Assembly (NCBI GenBank): GCA_043744805.1
Contig: JAYTTZ010000228.1
Coordinates: forward strand, 1-21,008
DNA: 21,008 nucleotides
DNA from: Ga0077536 sp043744805
GTDB taxonomy: Bacteria > Pseudomonadota > Gammaproteobacteria > Ga0077536
Reading direction: 5' to 3'
Position numbers and translations under genes: made by a program. The stretch's first letter is position 1. Each line of letters starts with the position of its first letter. Below, piece after piece: positions 8,099 to 16,305 of this stretch. The notes beneath the pieces are model-generated. The model did not search any database and was not told the origin of the DNA. It was given only the letters and a program-made list of their open reading frames with translations.

Positions 8099-9939
8099 CA
8101 GCGCTCTCGTAGTGCGTCGTGGATGGCTTGCGCCAATTGTCGGCTGATACCGGGGATCCTTTGCAAGTCGTCGATGCTGGCGCGGGCGAGGCCCTGCAAG
8201 CCGCCGAAGTGCTGCATCACCCGCTGGCGACGCTTGGCGCCAATGCCCGGGATGGCTTCCAGCGGGGAGGTGTTGCGGTTGCGGCTGCGCGCCTGGCGGT
8301 GGGCGGTGATGGCGAAGCGATGGGCTTCGTCGCGGATCTGCTGAATGAGGTGCAGCGCCGCCGAATCCCGCGGCAGCACTTTCTCGTCGCGGCCGTCGTT
8401 GACGATGAGGTTCTCGAGCCCGGGCTTGCGCGTGGTGCCCTTGGCCACGCCCACCACCATGATGCCTTCGATCTGCAGTTCCTTGAGGACATCCACGGCC
8501 TGCGCCACCTGCCCTGCCCCGCCGTCGATGAGCAGGAGATCGGGCATCGCGGCTTCTTCCTTCTTCAACCGTGAATAACGCCGCAACAGGGCCTGGTGCA
8601 TGGCCGCGTAGTCGTCGCCGGGGGTGATGCCTTCGATGTTGAAACGGCGGTAGTCGGACTTCATCGCGCCCAGCGGCCCGAATACGACGCAGGACGCCAC
8701 GGGGGCCTCGCCGCGCGTGTGGCTGATGTCGAAGCACTCGATGCGCGCGGGCGGCTCCGGCAAGTCCAGGGCTTCGCGCAGGGCTTCGAGGCGACGTTGC
8801 TGGTTGTCGTCGGTGGCGATGCGTTCGGCCAGCGCCTGCTCGGCGTTCTGCTCGGCCATCTCCAGCCACCGTGCCCGTTCGCCACGCACGTTGAGCCGCA
8901 GACGCACGGCCGTGCCGCGCCGCTCGCTCAGCGCATCCACCAGCCAGTCGGGATCTTCGGGGGCTTCGGCCAGGATGATGTCCGGCGGGATGTCGCGCTC
9001 GGACTGCCCCGCGAGGTAGAACTGCGGCAGGAACGCATCGACGATTTCCACCGGCGTGGCGTCGCGCGTGTGCGCGGGGAAAAACGTCTTGTTGCCGAGA
9101 TGGCGCCCACCGCGCACGAAGAACACCTGTACGCAGCCGATGTCGTCGCGCTTGCGGCACACCACGATGTCGAAGTCGCCCAATTCCGCCGTGATGTGCT
9201 GCTCGGCCTGGACGCGCTGGACCTTGGTGATTTGATCGCGCAATTGGCCGGCGCGCTCGTACTCCATTTTTTCCGCCGATTCCTGCATGCGCGCCACCAG
9301 GGTTTCCACCACCTCGCCGCTCCGCCCGGCCAGGAACAGCAGCGCACTGTCGATGTCGCGGCGATAGTCGTCCTTGCCGACGGCGCCCACGCACGGTCCG
9401 GTGCAGCGCTTGATCTGGTATTGCAGGCAGGGCCGCGTGCGGTTGGCGAAGAAGCTGTCCTCGCACTGGCGCACGGCAAAAAGTTTTTGCAGGAGGTTGA
9501 GCGTGGCGCGCACGGCGCCCGCACTGGGGTACGGCCCGAAGTACCGCCCGCTGCCGGTCTTGGCGCCGCGATGGAAGCCAATGCGCGGGAAGTCGTGTTC
9601 CAGCGTGACGTAGATATAGGGATAGCTCTTGTCGTCGCGCAGCACGATGTTGTAGCGCGGCCGCAGTTCCTTGATGAGGTTGCTCTCGAGGATCAGCGCT
9701 TCGTTTTCGTTGCGGGTGACCACCACGTCGAGATCCGCAATCTGACCCACCATCGAACGCACCTTCGGCGTGTGGCCTGACTGCCGGGTGAAATAGCTGC
9801 CCACCCGCTTGCGAAGATCGCGCGCCTTGCCCACGTAGATGATCTGCTCGCGTGCATCGAGCATGCGGTACACACCAGGCTGCGAAGGCAGCCGCGACAC
9901 CTTCTCCTTCAGCTCGACGGGGAACTCCTGCTCGCTCAT
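8098..9939 (-). CDS. uvrC: Excinuclease ABC subunit C
   Basis: The dual-incision nuclease of nucleotide excision repair, recruited by UvrB to damaged DNA in the cytoplasm. The 613-aa length is normal. The GIY-YIG domain is N-terminal (GVY at 22-24, YVG at 35-37) and makes the 3' cut. A Cys-containing linker (RPCLQYQIKRCTGPC) follows, then the UvrB-interacting UVR motif near 205-240 and the RNase H-like nuclease domain for the 5' cut (CFDISHT, LLIDGGAGQ). Helix-hairpin-helix motifs lie at the end (IPGIGAKRRQRVMQHFGG and IPGISRQLAQAI). I chose the ATG at 9939 because it gives the usual MSEQEF-type start and overlaps the glycosylase stop as ATGA; an in-frame extension to 10032 runs inside the glycosylase gene. 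Confidence 0.97.
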   Translation of the reverse strand: MSEQEFPVELKEKVSRLPSQPGVYRMLDAREQIIYVGKARDLRKRVGSYFTRQSGHTPKVRSMVGQIADLDVVVTRNENEALILESNLIKELRPRYNIVLRDDKSYPYIYVTLEHDFPRIGFHRGAKTGSGRYFGPYPSAGAVRATLNLLQKLFAVRQCEDSFFANRTRPCLQYQIKRCTGPCVGAVGKDDYRRDIDSALLFLAGRSGEVVETLVARMQESAEKMEYERAGQLRDQITKVQRVQAEQHITAELGDFDIVVCRKRDDIGCVQVFFVRGGRHLGNKTFFPAHTRDATPVEIVDAFLPQFYLAGQSERDIPPDIILAEAPEDPDWLVDALSERRGTAVRLRLNVRGERARWLEMAEQNAEQALAERIATDDNQQRRLEALREALDLPEPPARIECFDISHTRGEAPVASCVVFGPLGAMKSDYRRFNIEGITPGDDYAAMHQALLRRYSRLKKEEAAMPDLLLIDGGAGQVAQAVDVLKELQIEGIMVVGVAKGTTRKPGLENLIVNDGRDEKVLPRDSAALHLIQQIRDEAHRFAITAHRQARSRNRNTSPLEAIPGIGAKRRQRVMQHFGGLQGLARASIDDLQRIPGISRQLAQAIHDALRER

Positions 9940-10577
9940 GCGCGGCGCCCCAGCAGCGCGGTGGCGCGCACGAAAACCGCATCGAACATGGACGGGGTGA
10001 GGCGGCGGGTCTGGGTGTTGTACCGGCTGCAATGGTAGGAATCGATGAGCATGCGCCCGTCCAGCGCATGCTCGGCGCCGTGGGCGAAGACATGGGCTTT
10101 CAGCGGCAGGCCAACGGCGCGCAGGATCGCGTCGTGGGCGATGCGGCCCAGGGCCACCAGCACGGCGTCAGTTGGTACTTCAGCAAGTTCGGCGGCCAGG
10201 AAGCCATTACAGGTGGCAATCTCCATGGGCAGCGGCTTGTTGGCCGGCGGCACGCATTTCACCGCGTTGGTAATGCGGCAATCGATGAGTTGCAGCCCAT
10301 CGTCGCGGGAGAGGGACTGGGGCGTGGAAGCAAAGCCAAACCGATGCAGGGTCTGGTAGAGGATGAGGCCCGCGTGATCCCCGGTGAACGGCCGCCCGGT
10401 GGCGTTGGCGCCGTGCAGCCCGGGCGCGAGGCCCACCACGATCAAGCGCGCGTCGGGTGCGCCAAACGGTGCCACGGGCCGGCCGTGGTAGCCGGGGAAG
10501 CGCGCCCGGCTGTCGGCCAGGAAGGCTTCGAGCCGCGGGCAGCGGGTGCAGTCGGGGTCAAAGGCGTGGGGATTCAT
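9936..10577 (-). CDS. Family-5 uracil-DNA glycosylase (UDGb), Fe-S protein
   Basis: Removes uracil and other deaminated bases from DNA to start base-excision repair. The 213-aa protein has the family-5 motif GLAPGLHGANATGRPFTGD at about 49-67, where other families have a catalytic Asp or Asn, and the late motif YHCSRYNTQT around His182. The family usually has Pro after this His; here it is Cys183. Four cysteines (10, 13, 108, 123) match the 4Fe-4S ligands of families 4 and 5. The stop overlaps the uvrC ATG (ATGA), so the two repair enzymes are probably translated together. The C-terminus keeps the LT...MFDAVF segment. Assignment to UDGb over family 4 rests on the LAPGxHGxNxTGRxFTGD form. Confidence 0.9.
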   Translation of the reverse strand: MNPHAFDPDCTRCPRLEAFLADSRARFPGYHGRPVAPFGAPDARLIVVGLAPGLHGANATGRPFTGDHAGLILYQTLHRFGFASTPQSLSRDDGLQLIDCRITNAVKCVPPANKPLPMEIATCNGFLAAELAEVPTDAVLVALGRIAHDAILRAVGLPLKAHVFAHGAEHALDGRMLIDSYHCSRYNTQTRRLTPSMFDAVFVRATALLGRRA

Positions 10578-10604
10578 GCGCGGAGTTTACCGGCGTGGCT
10601 GGCG

Positions 10605-11978
10605 CTAGACCGCCGCGCGGGCGATTTCGTTGACCAGGCGTTCGAGCTGGACGAGGGTGCGGACGGTGTCCACCCGATCGCAGCTGGCGGACAGCTTCTG
10701 CATCGCGGAGTCGCCGATGTTCCAGAAGCTCCGGGGCTCCGGGTTGAGCCACAGCACGCGGCGTGCGCGCTGGTGGATGCGCCGGAGCACGCGGTCGCCG
10801 GGATCGCCATAGTTGGAGCGGCCGTCGCCCAGGATGAGCACCGTGGTGCGGTGGTCGATGTCGTTTTCGGTGAGGCGTTCGAGCTCCGCCAACGCGCCGC
10901 CGTAATCGGTGGAGCCCAGCCCGAAGCGGCTGAAGGTCAGCGCCAGCGCCTCTTCCACCGTCTTCTGCTGGAACCACTCGGTGACTTCGCCCAGCTGCGT
11001 CGAGAACGCGAACGAACGCACCTTGGGCAGCACTTCGCTCACGCTGTAAAGGAACAGCAGCAGGAAGCGCGAATACTGCGCGACCGAGCCGGAAACGTCG
11101 CACACCGCCACGATTTTCGGGCGGTCCACGCGCGAGCGCTTCCACACGGTTTCAATCAGCAGGCCGTCGTATTCGATGTTGCGACGGAGCGTGCGGCGCA
11201 AATCGAGCTGGCCGCGGTTGGCGCTGCGCCGGCGCCGTGAATGCATGGACACCAACCGCTTGGCGAGCTTGGAGACCAAGCCCTTCATCACCTTGAAGTC
11301 ACCCATCTCGATGCGGCTCAGGGGGATTTTTTGCAGCACTTCCTCGCGGAGCGAGGTGTAGGCATTTGCCGTGTAGAGCAGCATCTGGCGGTCGACCAGC
11401 GCCATCACGTCTTCGGTGAGGCGTGCCTTGCGTTCGCGGAGTGCAGCAAGGCGTTCGGGGTTTTCCCGGGCCCGGACCATGGCGAAGATCGAGCGCTCCA
11501 AGGCCTCTACCCCCATCGCTTCCAGCACGCGGCGCACATACATGCCGCGCTGGGTGAAGATGCGGATGTTCTGCAGTTTCACTGCGCGCGCGGCTGCGGC
11601 GATGGCCTGCTGCAAAGCTGCCTCGTCACCTTCCGTGAGCAGCGTTTCCAGCCCACCGCCGCCCGAGCCCGAGCCCGAGCCGCCGTTGCCGCCGTTGCCG
11701 CCGCCTTCCTGCGCAAGGGGCTCGCCGGGCACCGGGTCGTCGAGCGCGGCCCCGGTGGTGGCCGTCTCGAAGGTGAAGAAGCGATCGAAGCAGTCGTCGA
11801 ACTTGTGTTTGTCTTCCGGCGTCTTGGCGAGCACGAGGCTCAAGGCGCCCTTGAGGAGCGCGCGTTCGGTATAGCCAATCACCGCAAGCGTGGCGGCGGC
11901 GTCCATGCTCTCGGCGGTGGACACGCGCACATCCGCCGCGCGCAGCACCTGGACGAAGTTGGCCAGGATCTGGCTCAT
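10605..11978 (-). CDS. VWA domain protein (CoxE-like), MoxR partner
   Basis: A 457-aa von Willebrand factor A protein of the CoxE type, normally working with a MoxR AAA+ ATPase in a chaperone-like pair that remodels or metallates target proteins. The N-terminal helical part is interrupted by a glycine-rich linker (residues 92-109). A basic stretch (SRRRRSANRGQ) near 247-257 precedes the VWA domain, whose MIDAS motif is intact: DVSGS at 294-298, Thr in GLGSTDYGG, and Asp in ILGDGRSNY. There is no signal peptide or membrane helix, so it is cytoplasmic. Its ATG overlaps the MoxR stop (TGATG). The glycosylase gene follows after 27 nt. The client protein is unknown; no cox genes are nearby. Confidence 0.9.
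   Translation of the reverse strand: MSQILANFVQVLRAADVRVSTAESMDAAATLAVIGYTERALLKGALSLVLAKTPEDKHKFDDCFDRFFTFETATTGAALDDPVPGEPLAQEGGGNGGNGGSGSGSGGGGLETLLTEGDEAALQQAIAAAARAVKLQNIRIFTQRGMYVRRVLEAMGVEALERSIFAMVRARENPERLAALRERKARLTEDVMALVDRQMLLYTANAYTSLREEVLQKIPLSRIEMGDFKVMKGLVSKLAKRLVSMHSRRRRSANRGQLDLRRTLRRNIEYDGLLIETVWKRSRVDRPKIVAVCDVSGSVAQYSRFLLLFLYSVSEVLPKVRSFAFSTQLGEVTEWFQQKTVEEALALTFSRFGLGSTDYGGALAELERLTENDIDHRTTVLILGDGRSNYGDPGDRVLRRIHQRARRVLWLNPEPRSFWNIGDSAMQKLSASCDRVDTVRTLVQLERLVNEIARAAV
11652..11705 (-). repeat. In-frame short repeats coding a Gly-rich linker
   Basis: Tandem copies of a 9-bp unit (TTGCCGCCG on the plus strand) and a 6-bp unit (CGAGCC) encode the GGGNGGNGGSGSGSGGGG linker of the VWA protein. 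Both units are multiples of three, so copy-number changes would alter linker length without shifting the frame. Confidence 0.75.
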
Positions 11979-12922
11979 CAGGCCTTCTGCGCCTGCCGCA
12001 CCAGGGAGAACGTTTCCGCGCCCACCAGTTCAATGTCTGACTGGAACTTGAGCAGCACGTTGAGCGTGGCGCGGACCATCTCCGGCTCAAGCTCGGTGGC
12101 GTGCAATAGCACCAGGGTGCGCGCCCAGTCGATGGTTTCGCTCACCGCCGGCGCTTTCTTGATGTCCAGGCCGCGCAGGCTCTGCACGAAGGCCACCACC
12201 TGGTGACGCAGGTCTTCGGCCAGCGCCGGCACGCGGGAAGCGATGATCCGCTGCTCCAGCGTGTTGTCCGGGAAGGGAATATAGAGGTGCAGGCAGCGGC
12301 GCTTGAGGGCGTCGCCAATCTCGCGGGTATTGTTGGACGTGAGGAACACCATCGGCGGCACGATGGCCTTGATGGTGCCGATTTCTGGAATTGAAATCTG
12401 GTAGTCCTGCAGGAGTTCCAGCAGGAAGGCTTCGAACTCCTGGTCCGATTTATCCAGCTCGTCGATCAGCAGCACTGCGCCGTCCTTGGCCCACAGGGCC
12501 TTCAGCAGCGGACGCGGCTCGAGGAATTCTTCGTTGAAGAAGGTGTCGTCAAACTCATGCAGCCGCTCGATGGAGGCCTTGAGCCCAACGGCACCTTGCA
12601 TGAGATCGCCCAGCTTTTCCTTCAGCACCTGGGTGTAGAGCAATTGCTTGCCGTACTTCCATTCGTAGAGGGCCTTCGCTTCGTCTAGGCCTTCGTAGCA
12701 CTGCAGGCGGATCAGCGGCTTACCCAGCAGGGCGGCGGTGGCGGTGGCAAGCTCGGTCTTGCCGACACCCGGCGGGCCTTCGACAATTACGGGCTTGGTC
12801 AGGGCCTGGGCAAGGTAGACGGCGGTGGCGATGGCGTCGCTGGCAATGTAGCCCGCGGAGTCAAAGCCGGTCTGGATCGCGCGAATGGCTTCGCGGGCGG
12901 CAATCGGAGTGGCGGCAGTCAC
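11978..12922 (-). CDS. MoxR-family AAA+ ATPase (internal-start form)
   Basis: A 314-aa MoxR ATPase if translated from the GTG at 12922, which has AGGA five nt upstream. Walker A is GPPGVGKT (49-56), Walker B is AVLLIDELDKSD, sensor 1 is VFLTSNNTRE, and the arginine-finger region is DALKRRCLHLYIPFPD. The C-terminal lid domain is complete. MoxR proteins act with VWA partners, here the next gene, with a TGATG overlap. This start gives the usual family length. The same reading frame is open upstream through a Nudix domain (see the overlapping fused entry), so the start is the open question, not the ATPase identity. Confidence 0.75.
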   Translation of the reverse strand: MTAATPIAAREAIRAIQTGFDSAGYIASDAIATAVYLAQALTKPVIVEGPPGVGKTELATATAALLGKPLIRLQCYEGLDEAKALYEWKYGKQLLYTQVLKEKLGDLMQGAVGLKASIERLHEFDDTFFNEEFLEPRPLLKALWAKDGAVLLIDELDKSDQEFEAFLLELLQDYQISIPEIGTIKAIVPPMVFLTSNNTREIGDALKRRCLHLYIPFPDNTLEQRIIASRVPALAEDLRHQVVAFVQSLRGLDIKKAPAVSETIDWARTLVLLHATELEPEMVRATLNVLLKFQSDIELVGAETFSLVRQAQKA

Positions 12923-13540
12923 GGGAATCCTGAGCACTAGGGGAAACCGGGAGGATCGGCGATTTGGGGCGCGAGGTCCACGTGGTGGCGCCGACTGGGT
13001 TCCCGCCAGCCCGCGCCATCGCCCGGGCCAGGCTTGAATCGGCCTGATCCGCCTCCAGAGATAAGTAAACGTGGACGTGAAGTCGTCCGGCGTGCGCGCC
13101 ATCCAGGCGTCGAGTTCATCCGCCGTGCACCAGCGGCCGTCGATGATTTCGCCGGGATCGGGCGTGATCGTGGCGCTCACCGTGGCCCGGTAGACCCACA
13201 CGAACTCCTGGCCCGTGAGGTTGGAGGCTTCTACCTTGAACAGCGCCTCCAGCGGCGCGTCGGGCGCCACGCCCAGCTCCTCGGCCAGTTCGCGGATCGC
13301 TGCGGCCAGGTAGCCTTCACCACTGTCGAGATGGCCGGCGGCAGAGGTGTCCCAAAGCCCCGGGGCGTTGTCCTTGGTCCAGGCGCGGCGCTGCACGTAG
13401 AGCCTCCCGGCGGGATCGAAGACCAGGATATGTGCCGCTCGATGACGCAGGCCTTCGGCGTGCACCTGCGCGCGCGGGGCGCGGCCGATGACTTGGTCAT
13501 GCGCGTCCACCACGTCGAAAATTTCTTGATCCGGATCCAT
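11978..13540 (-). CDS. Nudix hydrolase domain joined in frame to MoxR ATPase
   Basis: From the ATG at 13540 a 520-codon frame stays open to the MoxR stop. Residues 1-165 are a YfcD/IPP-isomerase-like Nudix hydrolase with a perfect Nudix box, G-x5-E-x7-REL-x-EELGV, at 69-91, and the early GLRHRAAHILVFD segment. Residues 207-520 are the MoxR ATPase. The connecting 40 residues (about 167-206) are Arg/Pro/Trp-rich and look like translated intergenic DNA. Either the two domains are one protein, or the Nudix gene has lost its stop and MoxR is made from its internal GTG. Nudix enzymes cleave nucleoside-diphosphate-linked substrates; the substrate is unknown. It diverges from the CoA-transferase gene with 98 bp between the starts. 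Confidence 0.6.
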   Translation of the reverse strand: MDPDQEIFDVVDAHDQVIGRAPRAQVHAEGLRHRAAHILVFDPAGRLYVQRRAWTKDNAPGLWDTSAAGHLDSGEGYLAAAIRELAEELGVAPDAPLEALFKVEASNLTGQEFVWVYRATVSATITPDPGEIIDGRWCTADELDAWMARTPDDFTSTFTYLWRRIRPIQAWPGRWRGLAGTQSAPPRGPRAPNRRSSRFPLVLRIPVTAATPIAAREAIRAIQTGFDSAGYIASDAIATAVYLAQALTKPVIVEGPPGVGKTELATATAALLGKPLIRLQCYEGLDEAKALYEWKYGKQLLYTQVLKEKLGDLMQGAVGLKASIERLHEFDDTFFNEEFLEPRPLLKALWAKDGAVLLIDELDKSDQEFEAFLLELLQDYQISIPEIGTIKAIVPPMVFLTSNNTREIGDALKRRCLHLYIPFPDNTLEQRIIASRVPALAEDLRHQVVAFVQSLRGLDIKKAPAVSETIDWARTLVLLHATELEPEMVRATLNVLLKFQSDIELVGAETFSLVRQAQKA

Positions 13541-13638
13541 GTCGTCGTGCCAATGCTTGAATCGGTGGCTGCTATGGTAACGGCGCAGTCGACACCCGTG
13601 CCCTACCGCCGACAGCACAACCCCGGGGACTCCCTTGC

Positions 13639-14892
13639 ATGAAAACCATCACTGCCAACCAGCTTGCCGGCGTCCTGCCGCGTCGCGGCCGGGTCTTCGT
13701 CCACGGCGCCGCCGCCACGCCACAGGTGCTGATCGACGCCCTGCTGGCCACCGCATCGCGCTGCGAAGATCTCGAACTCATGCACCTCCACACCCTGGGC
13801 GAAGCCGCCTACTGCCGCCCCGAGTATGCCGGGCGGTTCCGCGTGAGCAATTTCTTTGTCGGGGCCAATGTGCGGCCCTGGCTGGACTACGACCGCGTGG
13901 ATTACCTGCCCTGCTTCCTGTCCGCCATTCCCGGCCTCCTGCGCCACGAGAAAAGGCCGGACGTCGCGCTGCTGCAGGTGTCTCCGCCCGACGCCAACGG
14001 CCTGTGCTCGCTCGGTACCAGCGTGGACGTGGCGCACACGGCGCTGCGCGAGGCGGCCACGGTCATCGCGGAAATCAATCCCCGCATGCCGTTCACGCAT
14101 GGCGAAGGCGTGGTGCACGTAGACGATATCGACTTCGGCGTAGACGTGGACCACCCACTCGCGGAAGCGAGCCCCGAACGGCTTGGTGCTATCGAACACC
14201 AGATTGGCCAGCACGTGGCGGGTCTGGTGGACGATGGCGCGACCCTGCAGGTGGGCATCGGCTCCATTCCGAACGCCGTGCTGCTGGCGCTGGCCGGCCA
14301 CCGCAAACTCGGCGTGCACACCGAGATGTTTTCCGACGGCCTCATGCCGCTACTCGGGAGCGGCGCGGTGGACAACGCGGGTAAGGCCTTCCATCCCGGC
14401 AAGACGGTGACGTCTTTCGTGTCGGGCACGCGCGCCCTCTTCGACTTCGTCCATGGCAACAAGGACGTGATCTTCATGGGCAGCGGCACGGTGAACGACC
14501 CCAACGTCATCGCGCGCAACCCAAGGGTGGTCGCGATCAACTCGGCGGTGGAAGTGGATTTGAGCGGGCAGGTCTGCGCCGACTCGATTGGCGTGAAGGT
14601 GATCTCCGGCTTTGGCGGCCAGCTCGACTTCATCCGCGGCGCGGCGGCATCGAGCGGCGGCAAGGCCATCATCGCCCTACCGGCGCGCACCAAGCACGGC
14701 CAGTCGCGCATCGTCGCCCGCCTGCAGCACGGCGCCGGCGTGGTGACCACGCGCGGTGACGTGGACTACCTCGTGACGGAATACGGCGTGGCGCACCTGC
14801 GCGGCAAGGGCCTCGGCCAGCGCGCGCGGGCACTCATCGCCATCGCGCACCCGGACGACCGGGAAGCGCTGACGCGTGAATGGCGGGGGTGA
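13639..14892 (+). CDS. Acetyl-CoA hydrolase/CoA-transferase family protein
   Basis: A 417-aa enzyme of the Cat1/4-hydroxybutyrate CoA-transferase family, which moves CoA between short acyl acids or hydrolyses acyl-CoA through a glutamyl-CoA intermediate. The likely catalytic Glu is Glu229 in GVHTEMFSDG. The oxyanion/CoA-binding glycine loop is SGFGGQLDFIRGA. The C-terminus carries DYLVTEYGVAHLRGKGLGQRA, a strong family marker. Length is close to the usual 420-430. The start follows no good Shine-Dalgarno sequence but matches family N-termini (MKTITANQLA). It is the only gene on the plus strand between the repair cluster and alkB. Acceptor specificity (acetate, butyrate, hydroxybutyrate) cannot be read from sequence. 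Confidence 0.92.
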   Translation: MKTITANQLAGVLPRRGRVFVHGAAATPQVLIDALLATASRCEDLELMHLHTLGEAAYCRPEYAGRFRVSNFFVGANVRPWLDYDRVDYLPCFLSAIPGLLRHEKRPDVALLQVSPPDANGLCSLGTSVDVAHTALREAATVIAEINPRMPFTHGEGVVHVDDIDFGVDVDHPLAEASPERLGAIEHQIGQHVAGLVDDGATLQVGIGSIPNAVLLALAGHRKLGVHTEMFSDGLMPLLGSGAVDNAGKAFHPGKTVTSFVSGTRALFDFVHGNKDVIFMGSGTVNDPNVIARNPRVVAINSAVEVDLSGQVCADSIGVKVISGFGGQLDFIRGAAASSGGKAIIALPARTKHGQSRIVARLQHGAGVVTTRGDVDYLVTEYGVAHLRGKGLGQRARALIAIAHPDDREALTREWRG

Positions 14893-14931
14893 GAGGGCGT
14901 CGCCAGGAGGCGAGTGCTCGCCCCGCGAGGG

Positions 14932-15006
14932 ATCGGGGAGAGTGACCGCAGGTCCTGCACCGCAGGGTCGGTGCGGGCGGGCATTACAGCCGCGCTCCCC
15001 GGGATT
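14932..15006. terminator. Nested hairpin between convergent genes
   Basis: Between the CoA-transferase and alkB ends, GCACCG (14957-14962) pairs with CGGTGC (14969-14974), and an outer arm ATCGGGGAG can pair with CTCCCCGGGAT near 14996-15006. No T-run follows on either strand, so a role as bidirectional terminator is only suggested by position between convergent genes. Confidence 0.3.
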
Positions 15007-15019
15007 TCGCTACTCCCGC

Positions 15020-16201
15020 TCAAGCAGTTTGCTCAGGCGCGTAGCGGCGAACCAGTTGTTCCCGCTTGGCCTGCAACACGTTGAGCTTCGAGAAATCACC
15101 CTTCGCCCAGGCCACCACGCGCGGATCCATCACGGCGAACCACAGCGGCGGAATCAAGGCCACAGCGAACATCAGCGGGTAGCCGCTCGGCAGTTCCGGC
15201 AGGTCGTCGAAGCTGCGCAGGCTCTGATAGCGCCGGTTGGGGTTGGCGTGGTGGTCCGAGTGTCGCTGCAGGTTGAACAGGATCAGGTTGGACATGACAT
15301 GGTTCGAGTTCCACGAATGATGCGGCTTGCAGTGTTCATAACGACCGTTCTCCAGCTTTTCCCGCAGCAGCCCGTAGTGCTCGATGTAGTTCGCACTCGT
15401 GAGGATGCCGAACCAGCCCCAGAAGGCTTGCAGGAACAGGAACGGGAGCATCAGCCAGCCGAAGGCATAGATCAGTGTCGAATAAAGCACCGCGGTGATC
15501 AGGAGGGGTTGCAGCACCTCGTTGGCCAGCGTCCATGGACCGCGTCCACTCAGCGCAAGACGGGCTTTTTCGGAAGCCCAGGCGCGACGGATGGCCCCGG
15601 AGATCTCCGTGACGGCAAAGCCGTAGATGGTCTCGCCCATCTTCGAGCTTGCCGGATCGGTGGGGGTGGCGACGTCGACGTGGTGGCCGCGATTGTGCTC
15701 GATCAGGAAGTGCCCATAGCCGACGACTGCGAGGACAATCTTGGCCAGCCAGCGTTCGAGCTTGTTGGTTTTGTGCCCGAGTTCGTGCCCGGTATTGATC
15801 GCCAGGCCATTGACCACACCCACCGAGAGTGCCAGGCCGATCAGCGCGTGCCAGGGCAGGTTCTGGGTCCCCGCCACGTAGGCCGCATAAACGAGTGTGA
15901 AGTAGTGGATGGGAACGGTGAGGTAGGTGAGCACCCGGTAGTAGAGGTCGGCTTCGAGTTGCGGGACGACGGCAGGCGGCGGGTTACTGGCATCCGGCGG
16001 AAAAAGATGATCGAGGACGGGCACTGCGCAGTACCAGACGACCAAGGTCGCCCAGAACCACGCCGGCTGACCCGTGCTGGCGGCGAGCACGCAGGAAACC
16101 ACGGGCATCAACGGCCAGACGAGGGACAGGGACCAGAGCCAGCGGCGGCGATCCGTATAGGTGACGGTGGTGCCGTCAGCGCACAGGGTTTGAATCGACA
16201 T
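15020..16201 (-). CDS. alkB: Alkane 1-monooxygenase
   Basis: A membrane-bound non-haem di-iron hydroxylase that oxidises the terminal carbon of medium-chain alkanes, using rubredoxin as electron donor. All histidine motifs are present: HELGH (139-143), EHNRGHH (168-174), the AlkB-type NYIEHYG (271-277) and RHSDHH (313-318), the last followed by ANPNRRYQSLRSF. Six hydrophobic helices can be picked out. At 393 aa the protein is full length and has no fused rubredoxin. The ATG at 16201 has GGAGG eight nt upstream, preferred over an ATG 15 nt earlier. A LysR gene diverges from it. No rubredoxin, rubredoxin reductase or alcohol dehydrogenase gene lies nearby. Confidence 0.95.
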   Translation of the reverse strand: MSIQTLCADGTTVTYTDRRRWLWSLSLVWPLMPVVSCVLAASTGQPAWFWATLVVWYCAVPVLDHLFPPDASNPPPAVVPQLEADLYYRVLTYLTVPIHYFTLVYAAYVAGTQNLPWHALIGLALSVGVVNGLAINTGHELGHKTNKLERWLAKIVLAVVGYGHFLIEHNRGHHVDVATPTDPASSKMGETIYGFAVTEISGAIRRAWASEKARLALSGRGPWTLANEVLQPLLITAVLYSTLIYAFGWLMLPFLFLQAFWGWFGILTSANYIEHYGLLREKLENGRYEHCKPHHSWNSNHVMSNLILFNLQRHSDHHANPNRRYQSLRSFDDLPELPSGYPLMFAVALIPPLWFAVMDPRVVAWAKGDFSKLNVLQAKREQLVRRYAPEQTA

Positions 16202-16266
16202 GGGCTTGCCCTCCAAGACCCGAGATGGGCCTGGTGCGAGAAGGTGACACGCGGATCTAATTGCAG

Positions 16267-16297
16267 TCCAATTGGAAATATTGGGGATAGCTATAAA
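16267..16297. promoter_or_regulatory. Likely LysR operator and promoter in alkB/LysR intergenic region
   Basis: A 17-bp dyad CCAAT-N7-ATTGG (16268-16284) contains the perfect palindrome TCCAATTGGA (16267-16276). Next to it are the palindrome ATAGCTAT (16287-16294) and a TATAAA box (16292-16297). This AT-rich block stands out from the GC-rich surroundings and lies between divergent starts at 16201 and 16306. A LysR-type protein would bind such a dyad; the assignment is inferred. Confidence 0.55.
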
Positions 16298-16305
16298 TTT
16301 TTGTC

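Noticed and set aside
7547..10093. 848-codon minus-strand open frame spanning pgsA and uvrC
   Set aside because: Only the last 183 codons are PgsA. The rest is a shifted frame of uvrC with Arg/Pro/His-rich content.
9852..11240. 462-codon plus-strand open frame opposite the glycosylase and VWA genes
   Set aside because: Antisense shadow of recognised genes; no family features.
13603..14319. 238-codon minus-strand open frame opposite the CoA-transferase
   Set aside because: Shadow of a clear family protein; no independent signal.
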